From Pseudomonadota bacterium (GTDB lineage Bacteria > Pseudomonadota > Gammaproteobacteria > Burkholderiales > Usitatibacteraceae), in assembly GCA_029781595.1 (NCBI GenBank), contig JAKOWJ010000354.1:1-43487 (forward strand): a DNA stretch of 43,487 bases, read 5' to 3'. Below, one piece after another: positions 16,431 to 24,403 of the stretch. The position numbers and the translations under genes were made by a program. How positions within the stretch are numbered: position 1 is the stretch's first letter; each line of letters begins with the position of its first letter. The notes beneath the pieces were generated by a model. That model was not told where the DNA came from. It was given only the letters and a program-made list of their open reading frames with translations, and did no database searches.

Positions 16431-17639
16431 TTACTTCACGAGGGGACAGCCGCCGTCCGCCATCGGGCGGAAGGCCTGGTCCGCGGGAATGGTGGCCCGG
16501 ATCTTGTAATAGTCGTAGGGGCCCTTCGATTCCGACGGCTTCTTCACCTCGACGAGGTAGGCCGGGTGCAGCTTGCGCCCGTCGGCCCGCACCGTGCCCT
16601 TGCCGAAGAGCGGGTCGTCCGTGGGCAGCTTCTTCATCTCGGCGATGACCTTCGTGCCGTCGTCGCTGTTGATCGCCTTGACGGCCTTCAGGTAGTGGAT
16701 CACCGACGAGTACACGCCCGCCTGCACCATGGTCGGGTACTTGCCGCCGTTGGCCGCGGCGAAGCGCTTGGCCCAGGCGCGCGATGCGTCGTTCATGTCC
16801 CAGTACCAGCTGGTGGTGAAGATGAGGCCCTGGGCCGTGTTCAGGCCCAGCGCGTGCACGTCGGTGAGGAACACCAGCATGCCCGCGAGGTTCTGGCCGG
16901 CCTTCACGATGCCGAATTCGGCGGCCTGCTTGATGGCGTTGGTCGTGTCCGCGCCGGCGTTGGCCAGGCCGATGATCTGCGCCTTGGAGGCCTGGGCCTG
17001 CAGCAGGAACGAGGAGAAGTCCGCCGTCGGGAAGGGGTGGCGCACCGAGCCCACCACCTTGCCGCCGTTCTTCACCACCACCGCGGCGGTGTCGCGCTCG
17101 AGCGCGTGGCCGAACGCGTAGTCGGCCGTGAGGAAGAACCAGGTCTTGCCGCCCGTCTTCACGATGGCGCTGCCGGTGCCGTTGGCGAGCTCCCACGTGT
17201 CGTACGTCCAGTGGATGGTGTTGGGCGAGCACGCCTTGCCGGTGAGGTCCGAGGTGGCGGCGCCCGAGACGAGGAAGGCCTTGCCCTTCTCCTTGGTGAT
17301 CTGGTTCACGGCGAGCGCCACGGACGAGGTGGGCACGTCGACGATCACGTCCACGCCCTCGGAGTCGTACCACTTGCGGGCGATGGCCGAGCCGACGTCC
17401 GGCTTGTTCTGGTGGTCCGCGGAGACCACCTCGACCTTCAGGCCCTTCAGGATGGCCTTGGAGTCCTCGATGGCCATCTTCGCGGCCAGGGTCGAGCCGG
17501 GGCCGGCCAGGTCGGCGTAGGTGCCCGACTGGTCGTTCAGGACGCCGATCTTCACGACGTTGCCGGAGATCTGGGCGTGGGCCGCGCCGGCGATCGCGAG
17601 GATCGCGGCGGCGGACAGGAGCTTTCTGCGGAATTTCAT
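16431..17639 (-). CDS. Periplasmic substrate-binding protein of the liv-type transporter
   Basis: A 402-residue type I periplasmic-binding protein (Peripla_BP_6). It has a signal peptide ending AGAAHAQ at about residue 23, then the family start VVKIGVLNDQSGTYADLAGPGS, and later TADYAFGHALERD and SFLLQAQASKAQIIGLANAG. It captures ligand in the periplasm and delivers it to LivHM. Members with this sequence style often sit with acyl-CoA ligases and may bind aromatic or aliphatic carboxylates instead of leucine. It lies between livF and livH. Confidence 0.93.
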   Translation of the reverse strand: MKFRRKLLSAAAILAIAGAAHAQISGNVVKIGVLNDQSGTYADLAGPGSTLAAKMAIEDSKAILKGLKVEVVSADHQNKPDVGSAIARKWYDSEGVDVIVDVPTSSVALAVNQITKEKGKAFLVSGAATSDLTGKACSPNTIHWTYDTWELANGTGSAIVKTGGKTWFFLTADYAFGHALERDTAAVVVKNGGKVVGSVRHPFPTADFSSFLLQAQASKAQIIGLANAGADTTNAIKQAAEFGIVKAGQNLAGMLVFLTDVHALGLNTAQGLIFTTSWYWDMNDASRAWAKRFAAANGGKYPTMVQAGVYSSVIHYLKAVKAINSDDGTKVIAEMKKLPTDDPLFGKGTVRADGRKLHPAYLVEVKKPSESKGPYDYYKIRATIPADQAFRPMADGGCPLVK

Positions 17640-17672
17640 GGTGGGTCTCCTCGGGTTGTGGTCTCGGGTTCG

Positions 17673-18377
17673 TCAAACACCCAGGTACTCGTGAAGCATC
17701 TGCGTCTTCGATTCGAGTTCGGGCGCGGAGAAGGTCTCCGCGATCTTGCCGTGCTCCATCACGTAGAACCGGTCCGCCAGCGGGGCGGCGAACCGGAAGT
17801 TCTGCTCGACCAGGACGATCGTGAAGCCGCGCGCCTTCAGGCTCACGATCACGCGCCCCAGGGCCTGCACGATCACGGGCGCAAGCCCTTCCGTGATCTC
17901 GTCCAGCAGCAGCAGGTGCGCCCCGGTGCGCAGGATGCGCGCCATGGCGAGCATCTGCTGCTCGCCGCCGGAGAGCTTGGTGCCCTGCGCCGTGCGGCGC
18001 CGCTCGCGAAGGTTGGGGAACATCTCGTAGATCTCGTCCACGCTCATGCCGCCCTCGCCCACCCGCGGCGGCAGGAGCAGGTTCTCCTCCACCGACAGGC
18101 TGGAGAAGATGGCGCGCTCCTCGGGGCAGTAGCCCAGGCCCAGGTGGGCGATGCGGTGCGTGGGCCAGGCGACGGTCTCCTTTCCGTCCACCACGATCGA
18201 GCCGGACCGGCGGCCGGTGAGCCCCATGATGGCCTTGAGCGTCGTCGTGCGCCCCGACCCGTTGCGGCCCAGGAGCGTGACCACCTCGCCCCGGTTCACC
18301 GTGAGGTTCACGCCGTGCAGGATGTGAGACTCGCCGTACCAGGCGTGCACGTGCTCCAGGCGCAGCACCTCAGCCAT
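17673..18377 (-). CDS. livF: ABC transporter ATP-binding protein, LivF type
   Basis: The 234-residue ATPase has Walker A in LLGRNGSGRTTTLKAIMG (Arg replaces the usual Lys of GKT, so the motif reads GSGRTT), the signature LSGGEQQMLAMARIL, Walker B LLLLDEITEGLAP and the switch histidine region. It powers the LivHM channel together with LivG, whose gene overlaps it by 8 nt. The Lys-to-Arg change in the P-loop is unusual but occurs in a subset of LivF proteins. Confidence 0.93.
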   Translation of the reverse strand: MAEVLRLEHVHAWYGESHILHGVNLTVNRGEVVTLLGRNGSGRTTTLKAIMGLTGRRSGSIVVDGKETVAWPTHRIAHLGLGYCPEERAIFSSLSVEENLLLPPRVGEGGMSVDEIYEMFPNLRERRRTAQGTKLSGGEQQMLAMARILRTGAHLLLLDEITEGLAPVIVQALGRVIVSLKARGFTIVLVEQNFRFAAPLADRFYVMEHGKIAETFSAPELESKTQMLHEYLGV

Positions 18378-19152
18378 GGGCGGCTTCCTGCGAGCCCATG
18401 TAGGCCTCGATCACCTGCGGGTTGGCGGAGACCTCGGCGTAGCTTCCCTCCGTGAGCACCGCCCCGCGCTGCAGCACGGTGATGGTGTCGCAGATGCCGG
18501 AGACCACGCCCATGTTGTGCTCGACCATGAGCACGGTGCGCCCCTTGGCCACGTCCTTGATGAGGTTCTTCACGAGGTCCACGTCCTCGTGGCCCATGCC
18601 CGAGGTCGGCTCGTCCAGGAGCATGAGCTCGGGCTCCATCGCGAGCGTGGTGGCGATCTCCAGGGTGCGCTTGCGGCCGTAGGCGAGCTCGACGGCGTTG
18701 GTCTGGGCGAAGGGGCGCAGGTCCACCCGGTCCAGGATCGCCAGGGCCCGGTCGTTCAGCGCGTCGAGCGAGGATTCCGGCCGCCAGAAGTGGAAGCTCG
18801 TGCCCAGCGAGCGCTGCAGGGCGATGCGCACGTTCTCGAGCACCGTGAGGTTGGGGAAGACCGCGGAGATCTGGAAGGAGCGGATGATGCCGCGGCGGGC
18901 GACGTCCGCGGGCTTCTCGTGGGTGATGTCCTGGCCCTTGAAGAGGATGGTGCCCGCCGTGGGCGGCAGGAACTTGGTCAGGAGGTTGAAGGTGGTCGTC
19001 TTTCCGGCGCCGTTGGGGCCGATGAGCGCGTGGATGGTGCCGCGGCGCACCTTCAGGTCGACGCGGTCCACCGCGACGAAACCCTTGAACTCCTTCGTGA
19101 GCCCTCGAGTCTCGAGGATGATGTCGTCGGCCATCTCGTCCGGAATCGGCAT
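18370..19152 (-). CDS. livG: ABC transporter ATP-binding protein, LivG type
   Basis: The 260-residue ATPase contains Walker A GPNGAGKTTTFNLLT, the LivG-type segment ITHEKPADVARRGIIRSFQ, an atypical signature region ELAYGRKRTLEIATTLA, Walker B LMLLDEPTSGMGHEDV and MVEHNMGVV. It is the first gene of the operon livG-livF-binding protein-livH-livM-acyl-CoA ligase. An in-frame ATG six codons in (MADDIILE) is an alternative start. Confidence 0.94.
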   Translation of the reverse strand: MPIPDEMADDIILETRGLTKEFKGFVAVDRVDLKVRRGTIHALIGPNGAGKTTTFNLLTKFLPPTAGTILFKGQDITHEKPADVARRGIIRSFQISAVFPNLTVLENVRIALQRSLGTSFHFWRPESSLDALNDRALAILDRVDLRPFAQTNAVELAYGRKRTLEIATTLAMEPELMLLDEPTSGMGHEDVDLVKNLIKDVAKGRTVLMVEHNMGVVSGICDTITVLQRGAVLTEGSYAEVSANPQVIEAYMGSQEAAHG

Positions 19153-19170
19153 TCGCCGCGGGGGCTCGCT

Positions 19171-19189
19171 TTCCGGATTCCGGAATCCC
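19171..19189. promoter_or_regulatory. Palindromic site upstream of livG
   Basis: GGATTCC-GGAATCC is a perfect 14-bp palindrome, and the overlapping TTCCGGA-T-TCCGGAA is a perfect 15-mer. It is 19-37 bp upstream of livG and could be an operator or a chance GC-rich palindrome. Confidence 0.3.
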
Positions 19190-19262
19190 TTGCGGCAGGT
19201 CGTGTGGATGCTACCCCACGCCTTCCGGCGGCAGCAAGGAAAACGCTACCCGGCGAGACGGC

Positions 19263-19290
19263 GGGGCCGGGCGCGCCTGCGCCCGGCCCC
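19263..19290. terminator. 12-bp hairpin after the ASH-repeat gene
   Basis: GGGGCCGGGCGC and GCGCCCGGCCCC form a perfect 12-bp stem with a 4-nt loop, beginning 12 nt past the 1108-residue gene's stop. It separates the surface cassette from the liv operon. There is no U-run. Confidence 0.55.
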
Positions 19291-19301
19291 TTCCCCGTCG
19301 T

Positions 19302-22300
19302 TCAGGGGTTGCAGAGGCCCAGGCCCCGGCGGCCGGCCTGCACCGAGAACGGCCGGCAGCCCGTGCCGTTGAGCAGCACCTTGGCGTCGGGCACGTCGGG
19401 GTCGTTGCTTCCCACGTCCAGCGTGCCGCGCTGGCGACCCGCCGCGGTCGGCGAGAAGGTCACGAACGCATTGCACGTGAGGCCCGGGGCGAGCTGGGGC
19501 GGGCAGTTGCTGGACGCCCCGAACTGCGTGGTGGCGCCCACGTTCGTGATCGCGAGCGGCGCGCTGCCGACGCTGCGGATCACCACCGGCTGCGCGGCAC
19601 TGGAGGTGCCCAGCGTCTGGTTGGCGAATCCCAGGCTCCTGGACAGCACCTCGATCTTCGGCACGGGCTTGTCCGCGCCGGTGCAAAGCAGGTGCACGTT
19701 CGTGAAGCCGCCGCTGGCGTCGTGGTCGATGTACAGGTCGGCCTCGTAGCGCTGCAGCGCCGTCGGCGAGCAGGTGACGGTGACCGTGCACACCGAGCCT
19801 GGCGCGAGAGAGGCCGGGCAGTCGGAGGTGGCGCCGAAGTCCGGCGTGCTCGTGCGAACGCCCAGGATGGCGAGCGGGCCGCTGCCGGTGCTCGTGACCA
19901 CCACGCCGCGCGAGGAAGTGGTGCCCACCACCACGCCGTTGAAGTCGACCTCGCTCGCCGAGACCGTGATGGCCGGGAAGTTCACCGGGATGCCGGTGCC
20001 CGCGAGCGCCACGACGAACGGGCTGCCGATGCCGCCGCTGAAGTCCAGGCTCAGCATGCCCGTGCGAAGGCCCAGCACCGTCGGCGTGAAGTACACCTCG
20101 GCGTAGCACGACTCGCCCTTGAGGAGCGGCCCGTAGAAGCACGGGGTGACCGCGGCCGCCTTGGGCTTGCCCAGCCGGGCCGTGAGGCCGGCCTTCGGAC
20201 CGGGCGCAGAACGCTTGGCGACGCGGGCCGCCTTCGGATCCCCGGCGCCCGGCGGGTAGGCCGCGAAGTCGCCGCCCGGCGGCAGGTAGTCGAGGAAGTT
20301 GATGAAGATGTCCGTGAGCCCCGTGTTGGTGAACGACACGAAGTACGGCCCGCCGGAGGTGTCGATGATCTGGTCGGGCACCGTGAGCGAGGTCGGCGAC
20401 GGCGTGATGCTGGGCGGCGGCACGCCCACCCCCTGGATCGGGATGAGGTGCGGGCTGCCGGCCGCGTCGTCCGTCACCTGGATGCTCGTCGACTGCGGCC
20501 CGGCCACCGTCGGCTTGAACTGCGAGGAGATCGTGCAGCAGGCCCCTGCCGCCAGCGTGGCCGGCGCGAGCGGGCAGTCGTGGGAAACCGTGAAGTCGCC
20601 GCCGCCGGAGACGATGTCGGTGATCGTCATCGGCGCCGAGCCGGTGTTGGCGAAGGAGACGGTCTTGACCGGGCTCGTCGTGTTGCCGACCACGTTCCCG
20701 AAGTCGAGCGACATCGGGTAGAAGTCGGCCGAGGGCGCCGGCGTCGGCGAGCCGGAGCCGTCGAGGTCCACGTACAGGGTCGGGTTGTCGACGGCGTCCG
20801 AGACGATCGTGGCGTAGTCGTAGTAGGACGACGCGGCTGGCGCGGTGAACCCGAACGTCGCCGTGCAGGTGGCCATGGGCGCGAGGGGCGAGCCGCTGGT
20901 GCAGGTCTCGCCCACCAGGGAGAAACCGCTCCCGCCGACCAGCGCGATGCTGGACACGGTGAGCGGCGCGTCGCCGACGTTCGTGAAAAGCACGCTCTGG
21001 TTGGGCGCGGCCACGCCCACGGGGTGCGTGCCGAATGACAGCGCGTACTGGTCCACCGTGATGCGCGGCCCGGGCTGCAGGCCGTAGCCGAAGAGCGTGG
21101 CGCCGCTCACGTAGCCCCACCACGAGTTGCCGTCCGCGATGTCGAGGTAGTCGTAGCTGTAGCCGTCGAACGACGGGCTGAAGGCGAGCGACACCCAGCA
21201 CGACTGCGACGGCGTGAGGGTGAAAGGCGAGCCGCCCGTCGGGCACACCGGGCCCGGCGAGGTGCAGCTGCCGGTCGCGTAGTCGCCGTAGTACGGGCCG
21301 TTCAGCGTGATGAGGGCGTCGAACATGCCGTCGTTCCTCACCTGGAAATCCTGGCAGGCGGATGTCGAGCCCACGTTGAGCGTGCCGAAGTCCGCCGACG
21401 AGGGCGTGACCGAGATGTACGGGTACGGCGGGTAGACATCGATGAAGACGTTCGAGGTGAAGATCCCGGCGTCGGTGTCGAAATCGAAAGTGTCGGAATC
21501 GGTCCCCGCGGAGGCGAGGGTCGCGTCGTAGCCGACGGTGACGGTGCACGACTGGCCGACCGTGAGCACCTGGCCGGTGCAGCCGTCCGTGTCGACGAAG
21601 AAATTGCCGCTGCCGCCGCTGCCGAGGAGGGTGCCGTTCACCGTGACCGGCGTGACCGAGAGGTTCGTGAGGTAGATGTCGTTGTACGCGAAGAAGCCGA
21701 CCTCGACCGGGTCCATGTACAGGTCCTGGGAGATCGTGGAAAGCGGGAGCGGCGGCGCCGTGACGACGGTGACGCCGGGCTTGGCCACGCTCGTGGCCGA
21801 CAGGCTCACCGTGGCCGGCGAGCCGGGCGCGGTGTGCGTGATGGTGAGCGTGCCGAACTCCGTCGAGGTCGGCGCGAGGGCGGCCGTGTACTGCACGCCG
21901 ATCTGGCAGCTCGCGCCGGCGCCGACCGTGCCGCAGGTGTTGGAGACCACGCCGAAGGGCGCCGCCGTGGCGGCCGAGCTCACCGTGAAGGGCGCGCCGC
22001 CCACGTTCTGGACGGTGACGTACTGCACCGGGCTCAGCAGCCCCAGCAGGATCGAGCCGAAGCTGAGGGAGCTGGGCGAGCGCGTGAACACCGGCACGGG
22101 CGCCGCCGAGGCCACGGTGCCCGAGAGCGTGATCGCGTTGCTGCCGGCATCGTGGTAGACGACGAGCTGCTGCGAAAGCGGGCCCGGCGAGGCGCCGCTG
22201 TAGGGGCAGAACTGCACCGTGCCGCCGCAGGACTGCCCGGGCGCCAGGCACGTTCCGTAGCAGGATTCCGAAAGCGAGAACGGGTCAGGATCGCCGGGAG

Positions 22301-22628
22301 GCGTGAGGTACAGGGCGCTGATGCAGGCCGTCTTGGTGCCGGTGTTGGTGACCGTGAACGACTGTGTGGTGCCCGAGCACGCCCCGGCCGCCACGGGCGT
22401 CGGGAAGGAGATCGACCCGGGCGAGATGGAGATCACCGCCGCTGGCACGATGCACCCGGAGACCTTGGGCGCGGCGAAGAGCCGGCTGATGGGCTGGCCG
22501 CGCGGGATGGGCCGGGATTGCGCTCCCGCCTCGCCGGGCAGCCACAAGGCCGGGGTGGCCAGCAGGAAGGCCGCGGCGAGCGCCAGGCGGCAGATCGTGG
22601 AGCGAACTGTCCTTGTCGTTGTCGTCAT
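19302..22628 (-). CDS. Large exported ASH/choice-of-anchor D repeat protein
   Basis: The 1108-residue protein has a signal peptide (cleavage near LPGEAGAQ-S, residue ~37) followed by about nine immunoglobulin-like repeats of roughly 100 residues. Each has the pattern 'LxFGxxxxGxxSxxxxVxxxNxGxxPLxI ... CxxxLAPGxxCxVxVxFxPxxxG' with a cysteine pair, as in ASH/HYDIN-type and choice-of-anchor D domains. A Lys/Ala-rich linker interrupts repeat 7 (about residues 790-825). The C-terminus ends in GCRPFSVQAGRRG...LCNP, shared with the neighbouring paralogue. These domains are typically extracellular or periplasmic binding or structural modules; no enzymatic motif is seen. It is the last gene of the surface cassette. 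Confidence 0.85.
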   Translation of the reverse strand: MTTTTRTVRSTICRLALAAAFLLATPALWLPGEAGAQSRPIPRGQPISRLFAAPKVSGCIVPAAVISISPGSISFPTPVAAGACSGTTQSFTVTNTGTKTACISALYLTPPGDPDPFSLSESCYGTCLAPGQSCGGTVQFCPYSGASPGPLSQQLVVYHDAGSNAITLSGTVASAAPVPVFTRSPSSLSFGSILLGLLSPVQYVTVQNVGGAPFTVSSAATAAPFGVVSNTCGTVGAGASCQIGVQYTAALAPTSTEFGTLTITHTAPGSPATVSLSATSVAKPGVTVVTAPPLPLSTISQDLYMDPVEVGFFAYNDIYLTNLSVTPVTVNGTLLGSGGSGNFFVDTDGCTGQVLTVGQSCTVTVGYDATLASAGTDSDTFDFDTDAGIFTSNVFIDVYPPYPYISVTPSSADFGTLNVGSTSACQDFQVRNDGMFDALITLNGPYYGDYATGSCTSPGPVCPTGGSPFTLTPSQSCWVSLAFSPSFDGYSYDYLDIADGNSWWGYVSGATLFGYGLQPGPRITVDQYALSFGTHPVGVAAPNQSVLFTNVGDAPLTVSSIALVGGSGFSLVGETCTSGSPLAPMATCTATFGFTAPAASSYYDYATIVSDAVDNPTLYVDLDGSGSPTPAPSADFYPMSLDFGNVVGNTTSPVKTVSFANTGSAPMTITDIVSGGGDFTVSHDCPLAPATLAAGACCTISSQFKPTVAGPQSTSIQVTDDAAGSPHLIPIQGVGVPPPSITPSPTSLTVPDQIIDTSGGPYFVSFTNTGLTDIFINFLDYLPPGGDFAAYPPGAGDPKAARVAKRSAPGPKAGLTARLGKPKAAAVTPCFYGPLLKGESCYAEVYFTPTVLGLRTGMLSLDFSGGIGSPFVVALAGTGIPVNFPAITVSASEVDFNGVVVGTTSSRGVVVTSTGSGPLAILGVRTSTPDFGATSDCPASLAPGSVCTVTVTCSPTALQRYEADLYIDHDASGGFTNVHLLCTGADKPVPKIEVLSRSLGFANQTLGTSSAAQPVVIRSVGSAPLAITNVGATTQFGASSNCPPQLAPGLTCNAFVTFSPTAAGRQRGTLDVGSNDPDVPDAKVLLNGTGCRPFSVQAGRRGLGLCNP

Positions 22629-22680
22629 GTGCGCCTGCTCCCTTTGTTGTCGGCGGCGGGATCGAGCCCTGCCGCTGCGC

Positions 22681-22702
22681 GGACCGCCCCGGAGGGCGGC
22701 CC
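22681..22702 (-). promoter_or_regulatory. Hairpin between the two ASH-repeat genes
   Basis: GGACCGCCC-CGGA-GGGCGGCCC forms a 9-bp stem with one A/C mismatch in the 107-nt gap. It may modulate read-through or stabilise the upstream message. No U-run follows. Confidence 0.35.
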
Positions 22703-22735
22703 GTCATGCTGCCGTGATGCTTGCCCGCGGCCCGC

Positions 22736-24304
22736 TCAGGGCCCGCAGAGGTTGGCGCCGCGCCGCCCCGCCTGCACGCTGAAGGGTCGGCACCCGGTGC
22801 CGTTGAGGTCCACCGTCTCCATCGGGTGGTCCGGGTCGTTGCTGGTGATCGCGAGCACGCCCCGCTGGCGACCGCCCGCGGTCGGCGTGAAGGTGACCTG
22901 CGCGTTGCAGGAGGCGCCCGGCGCGAGAGCGGTCGGGCAGTTGCCGCCCACGTCGAAGGGCACGCCCGTCGTGATGCTGGACAGGGAAAGTGGCGCCGAC
23001 CCGACGCTTCGGATCTCCACGGGCTGCGGCTGGCTCGGCGAGCCGAGCGATTGCGTGCCGAAACTCACGCCGCGCGTCACCACCTCGATCTTCGGCAGCG
23101 GGAACTCCGAGCCCGTGCAGAGCAGCGGGACGTGCACGAATCCCGAGTCGAGGTCCGTGTCGATGTACAGGTCCCCCGTGAACAGGCCCAGCGCGGTCGG
23201 CTTGCAGGTGATGAAAACGGTGCACGCCGTGCTCGGCGCCAGCGAGAGCGGGCAGTCGCTGGTCGCGTCGAAGACGCCACCCGAGGTCCGGACTCCGGAG
23301 ATGCCCACGGGCGAGGTGCCGGTGCTGGAGGCGATCAGCGTGCGGGCGCCCGAGCCGCCGACGACGACGCCGCCGAAGTCCAGCTCGCTCGCGGAGAGCG
23401 ACAGTCCCGGCGTGGGCATCGGGGCCCCGTTGCCGAACAGCTGAATGGTGATCTGCCCCGAGGCTTCGCTGCTGTCGTACCAGTAGAGCGTGTAGGTGCC
23501 GTACTTGGGCCCGAGGCTGTAGGGCGCGAAGTAGAAGATGGCGGCGCAGGAGTCGCCGGGCGCGAGGAAGAGCCCGGAGTAGTAGTAGTACATCAGGTCC
23601 TCGCACCGGTACAGCATGCCCTTGGGCGTCGCCACCTTGGCGGGCACGGCGCGCTTGGCGTCGCCCGCCAGGCCCCCGTTGACCAGGTAGTACGGCGGGT
23701 AGGTCGTGAACTCGCCCTCGACCGGGTAGAGGTTGTAGTAGTCCAGGTGGACGTCGTTGCCGGTCTCGTTGGTGAAGAACACCGTCAAGGGGCCGCTGAA
23801 CGAGTAGATCTCCGTGTCGGGGAAATTGAGCACCGGGGAGTTGGCGTACAGCTTGGGCGCGGCCGAGACGCCGTTGCCCTGCACGAGGATCTCCACCACC
23901 AGGTCGCCCGCGGTATCCCGGACCTGCACCACGGCCGACTGCTCGCCGAGGGAGGCCGGCGCGAACCGCACGCCCAGGGTGCAGAAGCGGCCCGGGGCCA
24001 GCCCGGCGTCGCCGAGCGGGCAGTCGTGGACGACGCCGAAGTCGCCGCCCGCCGCCTCGATCGAGCCGATCGCCATGGGCGCGGCGCCGGTGTTGCGCAG
24101 CGAGACCTGCTGCGCGCTCCCGACGCGACCGGTCGCCACGTCGCCGAACTTCAGCGTGCCCGGGAACGCGTCCGCCGCGGCGGCGCTTGCGGAAAGCGGG
24201 GTGAGCGCCCAGGCCGGGGCCTGCAACGCGAGGGCCGCCGCGCCGAGGGCTGTGACGACAACCGTCCGCGCGAGGGTGGAAAGGGATGCGAATCGACCGT
24301 TCAT
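22736..24304 (-). CDS. Exported ASH/choice-of-anchor D repeat protein, paralogue of downstream gene
   Basis: A 522-residue protein with a signal peptide (ending near PAWA-LT, residue ~33) and about four cysteine-paired immunoglobulin-like repeats. These four align in order with the last four repeats of the 1108-residue neighbour, including the peculiar Tyr-rich/Lys-rich interruption (residues ~185-230) and the tail GCRPFSVQAGRRG...LCGP. The two genes are therefore duplicates that differ by five N-terminal repeats. AGGAG precedes the ATG. It follows the FecR-domain gene by 99 nt on the same strand. Function is unknown; a surface structural or binding role is inferred. Confidence 0.85.
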   Translation of the reverse strand: MNGRFASLSTLARTVVVTALGAAALALQAPAWALTPLSASAAAADAFPGTLKFGDVATGRVGSAQQVSLRNTGAAPMAIGSIEAAGGDFGVVHDCPLGDAGLAPGRFCTLGVRFAPASLGEQSAVVQVRDTAGDLVVEILVQGNGVSAAPKLYANSPVLNFPDTEIYSFSGPLTVFFTNETGNDVHLDYYNLYPVEGEFTTYPPYYLVNGGLAGDAKRAVPAKVATPKGMLYRCEDLMYYYYSGLFLAPGDSCAAIFYFAPYSLGPKYGTYTLYWYDSSEASGQITIQLFGNGAPMPTPGLSLSASELDFGGVVVGGSGARTLIASSTGTSPVGISGVRTSGGVFDATSDCPLSLAPSTACTVFITCKPTALGLFTGDLYIDTDLDSGFVHVPLLCTGSEFPLPKIEVVTRGVSFGTQSLGSPSQPQPVEIRSVGSAPLSLSSITTGVPFDVGGNCPTALAPGASCNAQVTFTPTAGGRQRGVLAITSNDPDHPMETVDLNGTGCRPFSVQAGRRGANLCGP

Positions 24305-24403
24305 GGCAAGTCTCCTGCTCGGGGATGGCCGAGGCCAGCGGCCCTCCCCCTCCTGGCCTCGCGGCGCGCCGCGCGGGCCGTTGTCCTCAAGCGCCCTCCG
24401 GCT

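Noticed and set aside
19263-19290. Classical intrinsic terminators at the hairpins near 6632, 7638, 19263, 22681 and 39443
   Set aside because: None is followed by a U-run on either strand, so they are recorded as hairpins with uncertain role and not as proven intrinsic terminators.
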